Shown in pieces: positions 33,381-43,029 of a stretch of DNA of 64,000 nt (its first letter is position 1; each line of letters starts with the position of its first letter). A model generated the notes under the pieces. It saw only the letters and a list, made by a program, of their open reading frames with translations. It did no database searches and was not told the DNA's origin. Made by a program: the position numbers and the translations under genes. The stretch is from Ahniella sp. (GTDB lineage Bacteria; Pseudomonadota; Gammaproteobacteria; Xanthomonadales; Ahniellaceae): NCBI GenBank assembly GCA_016712105.1, contig JADJRU010000001.1, positions 186,001-250,000 of the forward strand, given 5' to 3'.

Positions 33381-35315
33381 TCAGAGTTTGGTTTCGTCGA
33401 TGACGATCTCGACGCCACTGCGCAACTGGGCGCGGAACGCTTCCATGTCGGCGTTTGCCAAGCCGCCCTTCAACTGTTCGCGAGCTGCGTCCAGCGTAGC
33501 TTGATCCAAACCTTCGACATTACCTTCCTTGACCGAGCTCAGCTCGACCAGACCGTATCGACCATCGTCGAGTTTGACCATGCCACGCGTGGGCTTGTCG
33601 GCTGCTGCCGGCTTCGCCATCTTGAAGACTTCCTTGACCAGGGACGCGTCATGGCTGACCGATTGGCGACCCACAGCATCGGCTGCGGTCACGACGGCGC
33701 CCGTGCTGGCCGAGATTGAATCAAGTGTTTCGCCACCGAGCAGTCGCTTGAGCGCAGCATCGGCTTCTTCCTTTGCCAGCTTGTCGCCTTGTTCCTGGGT
33801 CAGCTTGGCCTGAACTTCAGCGCGCGCGTCATCAAGCGATTTCGGATTACGCGGCTTGTGTTCGGACACTCGCACAACCACATGGTGGTTCGGGGCGATT
33901 TCGATCAGGTCGCTGACAGTCCCTTCGAGCTTGCCCTCGTCGGAGAACACGAAGTCCTGCACGGCCGGGTTACCGGCAATGCCGAAGCCCATGCCCTTGC
34001 TGAATGCCGGCACTTGCTGAACCTGGCCTTCGACGGCCTTCGCGACTTCATCGAGTGAACCGACCGCGACCGAGGATGCGTCGAGCATGGCCGACTCGAG
34101 TTCGGCAAACCGTTCCTCGCGGGCGAGTTCAACCGCTTCCTGCGACAGTTGCGCACGGACTTCCTCGAACGACTGCACGGCTGCAGGACGGATCTCGCGA
34201 ACCTGGATCAGGTGGAACCCTTGCGCGGTTTTCACCGGCTCGGACACCGCACCTGCTTCCAGGGAAAACAGCGCATCGGTGAATGCGGGCTCGAACAGCG
34301 CTCCTGCACTGTTGGGGATCGGCTTGTCGATGAATCCGAGGTCACCACCGGATTCTTTCGAGCCGATATCGTCGGAACTGGCGCGCGCCACATCGGCAAA
34401 CGCCTTGCCACCGCGAATCTCGGCGAGCAAAGCAGCCGCCTTGTCCTGGGCCGTCTTGACGTCTTCGGCGCTGGCGCTCTCGGCCACCTGCACGAGGATA
34501 TGCGACGTCAGGCGGCCTTCGAGCGTACCGAAGCGCGAGAGCTCACGCTGATAGATTTCCTGGAGCGTGGCGTCACTCGGTGGCGCAGGCATCGGCAACA
34601 GGCCGATGTTCAACTCGACGTAATCGAGTGCCACGGTTTCTTCGTTGTTGAAATCCGCGCGATGGCTTTCGAAGTAGGCCTTGATCTGCTCTTCCTTGAT
34701 GGCATCGGCAGCCAGGGCGGGACGATTCAGCAGCAGGTAACGGAAATCGCGCGACTGGTCGCGCAGCGCCACATAACGTTTGGTTTCGACATCGGTGCTG
34801 GCGGATGTCTGGTAGATGCGCGTGGGGATCAAGCCCGCCGCCAGATTGTCCCGGATGCGTGCCTCGAACTCCTGGGGCGTGTAACCGACCTGGTTGAGGA
34901 TGCTTTTGTAGGCCTCTGGCGAGAACTTGTCGTTCATGTAGGCGGACGGCACCTGCTTCTTGATCTCTTCGCGCAGGCGCGCTTCCGAGACGGCCAATCC
35001 GGCAGAACCGCCGGCAGCGCTGAGCAGTCGCTCGTCGATCATGCGGTCAAGCACATTGCGCTTGAACTCGGGCGTATCGAACATGCGTGCATTGAAACTT
35101 TCACCCATCATCGACTGCATCTGCCCCAGTTGTTCCTGCAGGCGTTGGCGGTACTCGGCCTCAGTGATCTTGATGTCGCCGGCAGTGGCGATGGAATCAT
35201 CGACACTGGCAACAAAGTAACTGTTGATGCCGAAGAAGGCGAAGATGAAGATCAGCGGCATCAAGATGATGAATGCGAGCTTGCTTCCGGTCTTGTCGCG
35301 AATGTTTTGCAGCAT
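33381..35315 (-). CDS. ppiD: Periplasmic folding chaperone/peptidyl-prolyl isomerase PpiD (SurA N-domain)
   Basis: A 644-residue inner-membrane-anchored chaperone. MLQNIRDKTGSKLAFIILMP then LIFIFAFFGINSYF gives the single membrane anchor; ATG 35315 is preferred over the upstream in-frame start because it matches the family and has GGGAT nearby. A SurA-like N-domain follows (residues about 35-190, FNARMFDTPEFKRNVLDRMI). The parvulin domain (about 265-365) shows SHILVQVAESASAEDVKTAQ and ASSDDIGSKESGGDLGFIDK with FHLIQVREI. PpiD assists newly translocated outer-membrane proteins at the Sec exit. Position downstream of hupB and two tRNAs is the conserved gammaproteobacterial order. A strong terminator ends it. 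Confidence 0.95.
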   Translation of the reverse strand: MLQNIRDKTGSKLAFIILMPLIFIFAFFGINSYFVASVDDSIATAGDIKITEAEYRQRLQEQLGQMQSMMGESFNARMFDTPEFKRNVLDRMIDERLLSAAGGSAGLAVSEARLREEIKKQVPSAYMNDKFSPEAYKSILNQVGYTPQEFEARIRDNLAAGLIPTRIYQTSASTDVETKRYVALRDQSRDFRYLLLNRPALAADAIKEEQIKAYFESHRADFNNEETVALDYVELNIGLLPMPAPPSDATLQEIYQRELSRFGTLEGRLTSHILVQVAESASAEDVKTAQDKAAALLAEIRGGKAFADVARASSDDIGSKESGGDLGFIDKPIPNSAGALFEPAFTDALFSLEAGAVSEPVKTAQGFHLIQVREIRPAAVQSFEEVRAQLSQEAVELAREERFAELESAMLDASSVAVGSLDEVAKAVEGQVQQVPAFSKGMGFGIAGNPAVQDFVFSDEGKLEGTVSDLIEIAPNHHVVVRVSEHKPRNPKSLDDARAEVQAKLTQEQGDKLAKEEADAALKRLLGGETLDSISASTGAVVTAADAVGRQSVSHDASLVKEVFKMAKPAAADKPTRGMVKLDDGRYGLVELSSVKEGNVEGLDQATLDAAREQLKGGLANADMEAFRAQLRSGVEIVIDETKL

Positions 35316-35353
35316 GGCGATCCCGATCGACTTGGACAACTTAGGTGTCGTGG

Positions 35354-35384
35354 AAAAAACAAGGGCGCCTTGCGGCGCCCTTGT
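35354..35384 (-). terminator. Terminator after the tRNA-Val/tRNA-Asp genes
   Basis: A perfect 11 bp stem (ACAAGGGCGCC / GGCGCCCTTGT, loop of 4) followed on the reverse strand by six Ts. It separates the tRNA-Asp 3' end from the ppiD start 39 bases away, so ppiD probably has reduced read-through or its own promoter within the tRNA region. Confidence 0.85.
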
Positions 35385-35390
35385 GAATGG

Positions 35391-35467
35391 TGGCGGAGCG
35401 GACGGGGCTCGAACCCGCGACCTCCGGCGTGACAGGCCGGCATTCTAACCAACTGAACTACCACTCC
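35391..35467 (-). tRNA. tRNA-Asp (anticodon GTC)
   Basis: A 77-base cloverleaf beginning GGAGTGGTAGTTCAGTTGGT and ending in an encoded CCA. The anticodon stem-loop CCGGC-CTGTCAC-GCCGG places GTC at 34-36; the T-arm is GCGGGTTCGAGCCCCGT-like. It lies directly after tRNA-Val. Confidence 0.97.
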
Positions 35468-35476
35468 ATAATCTAC

Positions 35477-35551
35477 TGGTGGGTGCTGAGGGTTTCGAAC
35501 CCCCGACCCTCGCCTTGTAAGGGCGACGCTCTACCGCTGAGCTAAGCACCC
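35477..35551 (-). tRNA. tRNA-Val (anticodon TAC)
   Basis: A 75-base cloverleaf starting GGGTGCTTAGCTCAGCGGTA with encoded CCA. The anticodon loop is CTTACAA within CGCC/GGCG. It is nine bases upstream of tRNA-Asp and 17 bases downstream of hupB, so the two tRNAs are probably processed from a shared transcript. Confidence 0.97.
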
Positions 35552-35568
35552 TTTGGCGACCGAGTTAA

Positions 35569-35841
35569 TTAGTTTACTGCATCCTTAAGGGCTTTGCCAG
35601 CCTTGAATGCAGGATTTTTCGAAGCCTTGATCTTGATCGTTGCGCCCGTCTGCGGGTTGCGGCCCGTACGTGCTGCACGCTTACGCACTGCGAAGGTACC
35701 AAAACCCACGATCGCAACGCTGTCGTTCGACTTCAGCGCTTTCTTGACGACCTTGATGAACGCATCCAGGGCGCGGCCGGCATCGGCCTTGCTGAGTTCT
35801 GCGTTGTCGGCAATGTGATTGACCAACTCACCTTTATTCAT
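35569..35841 (-). CDS. hupB: DNA-binding protein HU-beta
   Basis: A 90-residue nucleoid protein. MNKGELVNHIADNAELSKAD is the dimerisation helix pair; GFGTFAVRKRAARTGRNPQT is the family signature in the DNA-binding arm, including the conserved RNPQTG-type arm tip proline, and KASKNPAFKAGKALKDAVN is the end. It has its own strong promoter upstream and a GGGAG ribosome site, and lies between lon and the tRNAs in the conserved order. Confidence 0.98.
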   Translation of the reverse strand: MNKGELVNHIADNAELSKADAGRALDAFIKVVKKALKSNDSVAIVGFGTFAVRKRAARTGRNPQTGATIKIKASKNPAFKAGKALKDAVN

Positions 35842-35957
35842 GTGCTACTCCCTCAGGGAATTTTGATTTCCGGAAATTGTTTCGAGTCGTGGCGCATGCG
35901 CCGAAAACTCTTTGTCTTGTTGTGTTCAATGCAGGGCGAAGACACAACAGGCGCGAC

Positions 35958-35986
35958 TTTATACCAGTGGAAATTTGCCCGCGCAA
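35958..35986 (-). promoter_or_regulatory. Sigma-70 promoter of hupB
   Basis: On the reverse strand TTGCGC, 17 bases, TATAAA, with TGG just before the -10 as an extended element. Transcription would start about 110 bases before the hupB ATG, leaving a fairly long leader. The element lies in the 179-base gap between lon and hupB. Confidence 0.65.
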
Positions 35987-36020
35987 CCGACTTCCGCCGA
36001 TTTTGCGATCGCCCGCAAAC

Positions 36021-38461
36021 TCAATGTGCACGCGGGGTTTCGGCACTCCCACCATCCGAAGTTTCCAGCTTCGGCACATCCACTTTTGCGGCCGGCTCAA
36101 TCGTTGCCGGTGGCCGCATCGAAAAATCCTGCAAGGCGATCTCGAGGACCTGGTCAATCCAGCGTACCGGTATGATTTTTAAGGATTCCGTGATCGTTGC
36201 CGGGACGTCGGCAAGATCTTTCTCGTTCTCGTCCGGGATCAACACGGTGGTGATCCCGCCGCGTTGCGCCGCGAGCAGTTTCTCTTTCAGACCGCCAATC
36301 GGCAGCACACGCCCGCGAAGCGTGATCTCGCCGGTCATGGCCACGTCAGCGCGCACAGGCACCTTGGCCAACGCCGAGACGATCGCCGTGCACATGGCGA
36401 TACCCGCACTCGGGCCGTCCTTGGGCGTTGCGCCTTCCGGCACATGGATGTGGATGTCGGTCTTCTGGTGGAACTCCGGATCGATGCCAAAACGTTCCGC
36501 ACGCGAACGCACGACCGAAAACGCGGCCTGGATCGACTCCTGCATCACGTCGCCCAGTTGACCCGTGTGGGTGAGCTTGCCCTTGCCTGGCACAACCGAC
36601 GCTTCGATCGACAGCAAATCACCACCGACCTGCGTCCATGCGAGGCCCGTCACCAGGCCAATCTCGGCCTCGGCTTCCGCCCGCCCGAAACTGTGTTTGC
36701 GAACACCCAGATAACTGCCCAGTGACTCAGCATCAACCTGAACCGCCTGACCTGCCGCCGCCGGCTTCTGCGTGAGTTTCTTGACGACCTTGCGCGCAAT
36801 CTTGGCGATCTCGCGGTTGAGGTTTCGCACGCCTGATTCGCGGGTGTAGTAGCGGATCATGTCCCGAATGGCGTCGGAACCGATCTGCAGTTCCGCGCTC
36901 TTCAGACCAGCGCCCTCCAATTCCTTCGGGATCAGGTATCGCTCGGCAATGGCCAGCTTTTCGTCCTCGGTATAACCGGGGATTCGGATCACTTCCATTC
37001 GGTCGAGCAGTGCCGGCGGAATATTCAGCGAGTTCGCCGTGGCAATGAACATCACTTCCGACAAGTCGAACTCGACTTCCAGATAGTGGTCGTTGAACGT
37101 GTGGTTCTGTTCGGGGTCCAGCACCTCGAGCAGTGCCGACGACGGATCACCGCGAAAATCCATCGACATCTTGTCGATTTCGTCGAGCATGATCAGCGGG
37201 TTCTTGACCTTGACCTTGGCCAGATTCTGGATCACGCGACCGGGCATCGAGCCGATGTAGGTGCGGCGATGACCACGGATCTCGGATTCATCGCGCACGC
37301 CACCGAGCGCCATGCGCACGAACTTGCGGTTCGTCGCCTTGGCGATCGATTGGCCCAGCGATGTCTTGCCGACGCCTGGCGGCCCGACCAGACAGAGAAT
37401 CGGACCCTTGATCTTCTTCACCCGTTGCTGCACGGCGAGATACTCGAGGATTCGCTCCTTGACCTTTTCCAGTCCGAAGTGGTCCGCTTCCAGCACCCGC
37501 TCGGCTTCGCGCAGGTCGCTGCGCACCTTCGTGCGACGTTTCCAGGGCGAGTTCACCATCCAGTCGATGTAGTTGCGGACCACCGTGGCCTCGGCAGCCA
37601 TCGGCGACATCTGCTTCAGCTTGTTGAGTTCGTTGCGTGCCTTCGTCTCGACCGCCTTGGGCATACCAGCCTTGGTGATCTTGCGCGCCAGATCCTCGAT
37701 CTCGTTCGGCGACTCGTCGAGTTCGCCGAGTTCCTTCTGGATCGCCTTCATCTGCTCGTTGAGATAGTACTCGCGCTGGCTCTTTCCATCTGCGATTTGA
37801 CGCGGCCACGAATGCGCTTCTCGATCTGCTGCAGGTCGATTTCGCCACTGACGAAACCGATCAGGAGCTCGAGCCGCTCGGACAGATCGACCGCTTCCAG
37901 TACACGCTGTTTGTCCTGCACGCGAATGCCGAGATGGGCAGCGATCGTGTCAGCCAGCCGGCCCGGATCTTCGATGCCCGAAAGTGTGGTCATCAGCTCC
38001 GGGGGGATCTTGCGATTCAGTTTGATGAATTGTTCGAACAGGGACAGCAGCGACTTGGTGGCCGCCTCGACTTCACGACTGGCTGCCCGCGACTCTTCGT
38101 CGACGGCGGCAAGATCGGCAGTCAGGTAGGTTTCACCCTGGTCGCTGATCTCACGGAACTGCGCACGCGAAATGCCCTCGACGAGCACTTTGATGGTGCC
38201 ATCGGGCAACTTCAGCAATTGCAGCACAGTGGCGACGGTGCCAACGGCATACAGATCGCCGCCATTCGGATCATCCGTGTCGGCGCTTTTCTGCGCGATC
38301 AGCGCGATGCGCTTGTCCCCGGCCATCGCCGCTTCGAGCGCGCGCATGGACTCCTCGCGTCCGACAAACAGCGGAATTGCCATCTCCGGGAAGACCACCA
38401 CGTCACGCAGTGGCAACACCGGCAGGCGGGTTTGGGTCTTGGGTGCGTCGGAACTGGTCAT
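36021..38461 (-). pseudogene. lon: ATP-dependent protease Lon, frame broken once
   Basis: About 814 residues if repaired. ATG 38461 (MTSSDAPKTQTRLPVLPLRD) starts the LAN substrate domain, ending in frame 1 at GRVKSQMERASASTISTSR. From about 37788 the normal sequence continues one frame over: MKAIQKELGELDESPNEIED, Walker A GPPGVGKTSLGQSI, Walker B LIMLDEIDKMS, sensor and the proteolytic Ser-Lys dyad in PKDGPSAGIAMCTAIV and GGLKEKLLAAQRGG. Reading ATGGAAAAGAGCCAG instead of ATGGAAAGAGCCAG restores the whole protein, so one A in an AAAA run is missing. All active sites are intact. Lon degrades misfolded and regulatory proteins; it sits between clpX and hupB as in other gammaproteobacteria. Confidence 0.92.
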
Positions 38462-38591
38462 GATCGCTTGCTCCAATAGGTGTGGGGCCGCCCTGCAGCC
38501 AACAGGCTGCCATCCGGAGACTGGGCCGCCGTGCTCTGTGAGTCAAGTAAGGGCGCAATCAGAAATCTAAAGAGCGCCCGGTGATGTGGGT

Positions 38592-38616
38592 CGCGCAACG
38601 AGGATATCGTTGCGCG
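38592..38616 (-). terminator. Hairpin directly after clpX
   Basis: A perfect 10 bp stem (CGCGCAACGA / TCGTTGCGCG) with a 5-base loop, starting four bases past the clpX stop. No U-tract follows, so it could be an attenuator or an mRNA 3' stabiliser between clpX and lon. The remaining 140-base gap shows no other clear element. Confidence 0.5.
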
Positions 38617-38620
38617 CCGT

Positions 38621-39898
38621 TCAGTCGCCGACTGCCTTGGCCGGCGCCTGGGCGTTGCTGTAGATCAGGTACGGCTCGGCGGAACCATTGATCACTGCCT
38701 CGTCGACAACGACCTTGCTGACATTCTGCAGCGAGGGCAGTTCGTACATGGTTTCGAGCAGCACGGATTCCAGGATGGTGCGCAGACCACGCGCACCCGT
38801 CTTGCGCTTGAGCGCCTTCCGGGCAATGGCGCGCAGGGCGTCCTCGCGGAACTCCAGATCGACACTTTCCATGTCGAACAGACGCTTGAACTGCTTGGTG
38901 ATGGCGTTTTTCGGCTCGGCGAGAATCTTGACGAGGGCTTCCTCGTCGAGTTCATCGAGGGTTGCCACTACCGGCAGGCGCCCGACGAACTCGGGAATCA
39001 GACCGAACTTGATCAGGTCTTCCGGCTCGACCGTCTTCAGCACGTCGCCGACGCTCTGCTTCTTCTGCTTCGAGCGGATTTCAGCCGAGAAACCGATACC
39101 GGTGGATTCCGAACGTGACTGGATGACCTTCTCGAGGCCGGCAAACGCACCGCCGCAGATGAACAGGATGTTGCGGGTATCGACTTGCAGGAATTCCTGC
39201 TGCGGATGTTTGCGCCCACCCTGCGGGGGCACCGACGCCACCGTACCTTCGATGAGTTTGAGCAGCGCTTGCTGCACACCTTCACCGGACACGTCGCGCG
39301 TGATCGAAGGATTTTCGGACTTGCGCGAAATCTTGTCGATTTCGTCGATGTAGACAATACCGGTCTGTGCCTTGTCGACGTCGTAGTCGCACTTCTGCAG
39401 CAGCTTCTGAATGATGTTCTCGACGTCTTCGCCGACATAACCGGCTTCGGTCAGGGTGGTCGCATCGGCGATCGTGAACGGCACATTGAGCATCCGGGCG
39501 AAGGTTTCGGCGAGCAGGGTCTTGCCGGAGCCGGTGGGCCCGATCAGCAGGATATTGCTCTTCGCGAGTTCGATGTCTTCGCTGCGCTGGCGGGATTCCA
39601 GCCGCTTGTAATGGTTGTAGACGGCAACGGCGAGGACTTTCTTTGCGCGCCGCTGGCCGACCACGTATTGGTCGAGCGTATCCATGATCTCGCGCGGCTT
39701 GGGCAGCTTGTTGCGCGCGCCCGTTGCCTTTTCCTCGAGTTCCTCGCGGATGATGTCGTTGCACAGCTCGACGCATTCGTCGCAGATGAACACCGTCGGA
39801 CCGGCGATCAGCTTGCGTACTTCGTGCTGGCTCTTGCCGCAGAACGAGCAATAAAGAACTTTGCCCGTTTCGCCGCGATTGCTTCGTTCATCCGTCAT
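38621..39898 (-). CDS. clpX: ClpXP unfoldase subunit ClpX
   Basis: A 425-residue AAA+ unfoldase. ATG 39898 starts MTDERSNRGETGKVLYCSFC, whose zinc-binding domain has CSFCGKSQHEVRKL and CDECVELCNDI (four cysteines). Walker A is LLIGPTGSGKTLLAETFAR, Walker B VYIDEIDKISRKS. Pore and sensor motifs are visible around SVPPQGGRKHPQQEFLQVDT, and the ClpP-docking IGF-type loop fits STGIGFSAEIRSKQK. The longer open frame upstream is ignored. It lies about 107 bases after clpP on the same strand. Confidence 0.98.
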   Translation of the reverse strand: MTDERSNRGETGKVLYCSFCGKSQHEVRKLIAGPTVFICDECVELCNDIIREELEEKATGARNKLPKPREIMDTLDQYVVGQRRAKKVLAVAVYNHYKRLESRQRSEDIELAKSNILLIGPTGSGKTLLAETFARMLNVPFTIADATTLTEAGYVGEDVENIIQKLLQKCDYDVDKAQTGIVYIDEIDKISRKSENPSITRDVSGEGVQQALLKLIEGTVASVPPQGGRKHPQQEFLQVDTRNILFICGGAFAGLEKVIQSRSESTGIGFSAEIRSKQKKQSVGDVLKTVEPEDLIKFGLIPEFVGRLPVVATLDELDEEALVKILAEPKNAITKQFKRLFDMESVDLEFREDALRAIARKALKRKTGARGLRTILESVLLETMYELPSLQNVSKVVVDEAVINGSAEPYLIYSNAQAPAKAVGD

Positions 39899-40005
39899 AG
39901 TCGTCCATCCAAACAGCGCCGCCGCAAGGCCGCAGGCGCAGAATAACACAGCGGCCGAAATTGGCCTGCCGTCTCGAAAGTTGAGGATTCAGCGGTAATT
40001 TTCTG

Positions 40006-40623
40006 TCAACCCGCGCGCAAAGTGTCGTCCTGGCGCCGTTCGAGCACCGAGTCGACCAGACCGTAATCACGCGCTTCCGTTGCGGACAGGAAGTAGTCTC
40101 GCTCGACATCGCGCTCGATTTGTTCCAGATCCTTGCCGGTGTGCATGGCCATCAACTTGTTCATGCGCGCCTTGATCGACAGGATTTCCTTGGCATGGAT
40201 CGCGATATCGGGCCCCTGGCCGGAGAATCTTGCGGACGGCTGGTGGATCATCACGCGCGAATTCGGCAGGCAGAAACGTTTGCCCGGCGCACCGGCAGCC
40301 AGCAGGAAAGCGCCCATCGAGGCCGCCTGCCCGATACAGATCGTGCTCACTTCCGGCTTGATGAACTGCATGGTGTCGTAAATGGCCATGCCGGCAGTCA
40401 CCGAACCACCGGGGCTGTTGATATAGAGGCTGATGTCCTTTTCGGGGTTTTCAGCTGCGAGAAACAGCAATTGGGCGACGATCACGTTGGCCATGTAGTC
40501 CTCGACCGGCCCGACCGCGAAGATCACGCGTTCCTTGAGGAGACGCGAGTAGATGTCGTAGGCGCGCTCGCCGCGCGCGGATTGCTCGACGACCATCGGC
40601 ACAAGATTGAGGTTCTGGATCAT
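40006..40623 (-). CDS. clpP: ATP-dependent Clp protease proteolytic subunit ClpP
   Basis: A 205-residue serine peptidase that forms the tetradecameric chamber used by ClpX. ATG 40623 (MIQNLNLVPMVVEQSARGER) has AGGAG 9 bases upstream. The catalytic serine lies in CIGQAASMGAFLLAAG, the histidine in SRVMIHQPSARFSGQG and the aspartate in the C-terminal helix region (ERDVERDYFLSATEARDYGL). INSPGGSVTAGMAIYDTMQF is the oxyanion strand. It is followed by clpX and preceded by tig, with a terminator in between. Confidence 0.98.
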   Translation of the reverse strand: MIQNLNLVPMVVEQSARGERAYDIYSRLLKERVIFAVGPVEDYMANVIVAQLLFLAAENPEKDISLYINSPGGSVTAGMAIYDTMQFIKPEVSTICIGQAASMGAFLLAAGAPGKRFCLPNSRVMIHQPSARFSGQGPDIAIHAKEILSIKARMNKLMAMHTGKDLEQIERDVERDYFLSATEARDYGLVDSVLERRQDDTLRAG

Positions 40624-40743
40624 GGTTGCTGCTCCTGCATGGAGTAAGGCATCTGGGGCCGAAACTATCACTAGTCAAGTCTGGCGCGCATGCGCCGTTC
40701 GTGAAGTCTTCAGCACATTTGGTTCTGAAGTTCTGCCACCCTT

Positions 40744-40778
40744 AAAAGAGAAACGCCGGAACTGAGTCCGGCGTTCTC
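40744..40778 (-). terminator. Terminator between tig and clpP
   Basis: On the reverse strand a stem AACGCCGGA / TCCGGCGTT with six-base loop, extended by GAG/CTC pairs, is followed by TCTCTTTTAAG. It lies 19 bases past the tig stop and should partly separate tig from clpPX. Confidence 0.8.
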
Positions 40779-40796
40779 CGAAAACAGACCGTCTAA

Positions 40797-42101
40797 TCAG
40801 GCCGTCGGCTGCATCAGTTCACGGAACGTGATCTTCTGCGGCGTCGACTTTGCCTTCGCGAACACGATGTCGATGACCTGATCTTCGACGACTCGGCGAC
40901 GCAGGCCAGACATCATCTGGGCGTCCTTCGTGTACATCTCGATCACTTGCTGCGGTTCTTCGTACGTGGAAGCAATCGTGGCAAGTGCTTCATTGACGCG
41001 GGCATGGTCGAGTTTGACCTCGGCCTGGCGGGCGATCGCATCAAGCAGCACGCTCGCGGCGACGCGGGCGCGGGCTGTGTCCTTGAACACTTCGGCGTCC
41101 ATCGGCGCGTCTTGCTCGCGACCGGCACGCTTGGCCTGTTCCTGAGCCTGACGCAACAAGCTGTTCGCTTCGCCGGCAATCATCGTCTTCGGCAGATCCG
41201 ACTGCGGGAACTTGTTGACCAATCGCTCAACCGCATGCAGCTTGTTGCGAGCGATCAGCGTGTTGTGCATCTCGCGTTCGAGGTTGGCACGCACGTCTTT
41301 CCGGAACTGCTCCACGCCACCGCTGGCAACGCCGAAGCTGGCTGCGAACGCGTCATCAAGCGCCGGCATTTCGGATGCCTGGACGCGCAGGACGGAAACC
41401 GAGAAGGTGCCCTCCTTGTTCGCCAAGGCAGGCTCACGGAATTCCGCCGGGAAGGTCACGGCGATGGTCTTTTCGTCACCCGCCTTGAGGCCGGTCAAAC
41501 CTTCGTCCAGAGACTTGAACAGCGCGCCCGAGCCAATGATCGTGCCGGCGCGGTCGGTGCCTTCGGCAGGGGTACGAATGCCCTCGCCTTCAGCAAAGAA
41601 TTCAAAAACAATCATGTCGCCTTCGGCGGCGGCGCGATCCACCGGCAGCCATTTGCGACGTTGCTGGCGAAGGGTATCGATCATGCGATCAACGTCTTCG
41701 GCGAGCACTTCCGACTCCAGATGCACCAGTTCGACCTCGTTGAGATCGACCGGGCCGAGTTCGGGCATGACCTCGAACGAAGCCACATACACGAATTCGT
41801 CGGCGGTCGTCGACGGATCGCGCGCGATGCTGGGCATCATGGCCGGACGCAGTTTGTGCTCGGTCACGGCCTGCTCGAAGCTGGCGCCGACGACATCGTT
41901 CAGCGCTTCGCTGCGCACTTGCGCGCCAAAACGCTGCTCGACCACCTTGGCCGGCACTTTGCCGGGGCGGAAGCCCTTGATCCGGACGGTCTGGCCGAGT
42001 TCACGCAACCTGGTCTTGACGCGATCTTCGATGCGGCTAGCCGGCATGCGAACGGTCATCTTGCGCTCAAGCGCACCCAGCTGCTCTACGGAAACTTGCA
42101 T
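40797..42101 (-). CDS. tig: Trigger factor
   Basis: A 434-residue ribosome-associated chaperone with peptidyl-prolyl isomerase activity. The N-domain carries the ribosome-docking motif GFRPGKVPAKVVEQRFG (GFRxGKxP). The FKBP-type domain (about 150-245) shows DMIVFEFFAEGEGIRTPAEG and KTIAVTFPAEFREPALANKE. The helical C-domain follows to VFAKAKSTPQKITFRELMQP. ATG 42101 has GGAG upstream. It heads the tig-clpP-clpX-lon block and follows a tRNA cluster on the same strand. Confidence 0.98.
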   Translation of the reverse strand: MQVSVEQLGALERKMTVRMPASRIEDRVKTRLRELGQTVRIKGFRPGKVPAKVVEQRFGAQVRSEALNDVVGASFEQAVTEHKLRPAMMPSIARDPSTTADEFVYVASFEVMPELGPVDLNEVELVHLESEVLAEDVDRMIDTLRQQRRKWLPVDRAAAEGDMIVFEFFAEGEGIRTPAEGTDRAGTIIGSGALFKSLDEGLTGLKAGDEKTIAVTFPAEFREPALANKEGTFSVSVLRVQASEMPALDDAFAASFGVASGGVEQFRKDVRANLEREMHNTLIARNKLHAVERLVNKFPQSDLPKTMIAGEANSLLRQAQEQAKRAGREQDAPMDAEVFKDTARARVAASVLLDAIARQAEVKLDHARVNEALATIASTYEEPQQVIEMYTKDAQMMSGLRRRVVEDQVIDIVFAKAKSTPQKITFRELMQPTA

Positions 42102-42190
42102 GGAAACTCCTCAACAACGGTCTGCGACACTGGGTCTAGGCCCGGCCTTGATGGCGGACCCGGCAACTGCGTTGATCGGATTGGCGGCAC

Positions 42191-42275
42191 TGGTGCGAAA
42201 AGAGAGACTCGAACTCTCACGGGTTACCCCGCTGGAACCTAAATCCAGTGCGTCTACCAATTCCGCCATTTTCGC
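42191..42275 (-). tRNA. tRNA-Leu (anticodon TAG)
   Basis: An 85-base class II tRNA with long variable arm, starting GCGAAAATGGCGGAATTGGT and ending CCA. The anticodon loop TTTAGGT within CTGGA/TCCAG gives TAG. It is the last tRNA before tig, 90 bases from its start. Confidence 0.97.
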
Positions 42276-42284
42276 AGTGTGGAT

Positions 42285-42359
<75 letters not shown>

Positions 42360-42369
42360 GTATTTTGAC

Positions 42370-42447
42370 TGGGGTGGAATATGGGACTCGAACCCACGAC
42401 CCTCGGAATCACAATCCGATGCTCTAACCAGCTGAGCTAATCCCACC
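42370..42447 (-). tRNA. tRNA-His (anticodon GTG)
   Basis: A 78-base tRNA. The extra 5' G (G-1) pairs with C73, as in bacterial tRNA-His. Starts GGTGGGATTAGCTCAGCTGG, anticodon loop TTGTGAT, CCA encoded. Confidence 0.97.
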
Positions 42448-42487
42448 ACAATGAACTAAATCGGGTACTGCTGGAATTCCTAACTGC

Positions 42488-42564
42488 TGGCGCGCCCGGC
42501 AGGATTCGAACCTGCGACCACCGGCTTAGAAGGCCGGTGCTCTATCCAACTGAGCTACGGGCGC
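42488..42564 (-). tRNA. tRNA-Arg (anticodon TCT)
   Basis: A 77-base cloverleaf starting GCGCCCGTAGCTCAGTTGGA, ending CCA. The anticodon arm CCGGC-CTTCTAA-GCCGG gives TCT, reading AGA. Confidence 0.97.
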
Positions 42565-42585
42565 ATCGCTCAGCCTTCTCACGAT

Positions 42586-42662
42586 TGGTCGGGGTAGAGA
42601 GATTCGAACTCCCGACATCCTGCTCCCAAAGCAGGCGCGCTACCAGACTGCGCTATACCCCG
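42586..42662 (-). tRNA. tRNA-Pro (anticodon TGG)
   Basis: A 77-base tRNA starting CGGGGTATAGCGCAGTCTGG, anticodon arm CCTGC-TTTGGGA-GCAGG, CCA encoded. It heads the Pro-Arg-His-Lys-Leu cluster that precedes tig. Confidence 0.97.
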
Positions 42663-42769
42663 GCGAAATCGTTCCCGGAACCGGCATCGTCACCAGATTT
42701 CGGCATGCTATGCCTCGACCCGGCTGGCGTCAACGACCCGAACCTCCGGCCTTACTATCGACAAAATAA

Positions 42770-42792
42770 CCCGGGGCGCAGGGCGCCCCGGG
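42770..42792 (-). terminator. Terminator between tRNA-Arg(ACG) and tRNA-Pro
   Basis: A perfect 10 bp stem CCCGGGGCGC / GCGCCCCGGG with 3-base loop, followed on the reverse strand by TTATTTTG. It lies 13 bases past the tRNA-Arg 3' end. The forward side also has TTTT, so it could act in both directions. Confidence 0.8.
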
Positions 42793-42804
42793 TCGCTTTT
42801 GTAC

Positions 42805-42881
42805 TGGCGCGCCCGGAGAGATTCGAACTCCCGACCACCAAGTTCGTAGCCTGGTACTCTATCCAACTGAGCTACGGGCGC
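42805..42881 (-). tRNA. tRNA-Arg (anticodon ACG)
   Basis: A 77-base cloverleaf starting GCGCCCGTAGCTCAGTTGGA with acceptor stem identical to the other tRNA-Arg and anticodon arm CCAGG-CTACGAA-CTTGG. The A34 would be edited to inosine to read CGN codons. CCA is encoded, and a terminator follows. Confidence 0.97.
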
Positions 42882-42955
42882 GTAAGACGGACAAGTATGC
42901 CGACTCGGAAAGTTTACGTCAACTCTCGGAATTCGACATCCTGCATAAAAAGAAA

Positions 42956-42973
42956 GACCGCCCGAAGGCGGTC
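42956..42973 (-). terminator. UUCG-loop terminator after tRNA-Glu
   Basis: On the reverse strand GACCGCC-TTCG-GGCGGTC, a 7 bp stem with the very stable UUCG loop, then TTTCTTTTTATG. A shorter relative (CGCC-TTCG-GGCG) is at 42996-43007. Confidence 0.8.
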
Positions 42974-43029
42974 CAGTTCTTGCTTCAAGACGCACCGCCC
43001 GAAGGCGATTTATCTTTGACGTCAAGTTG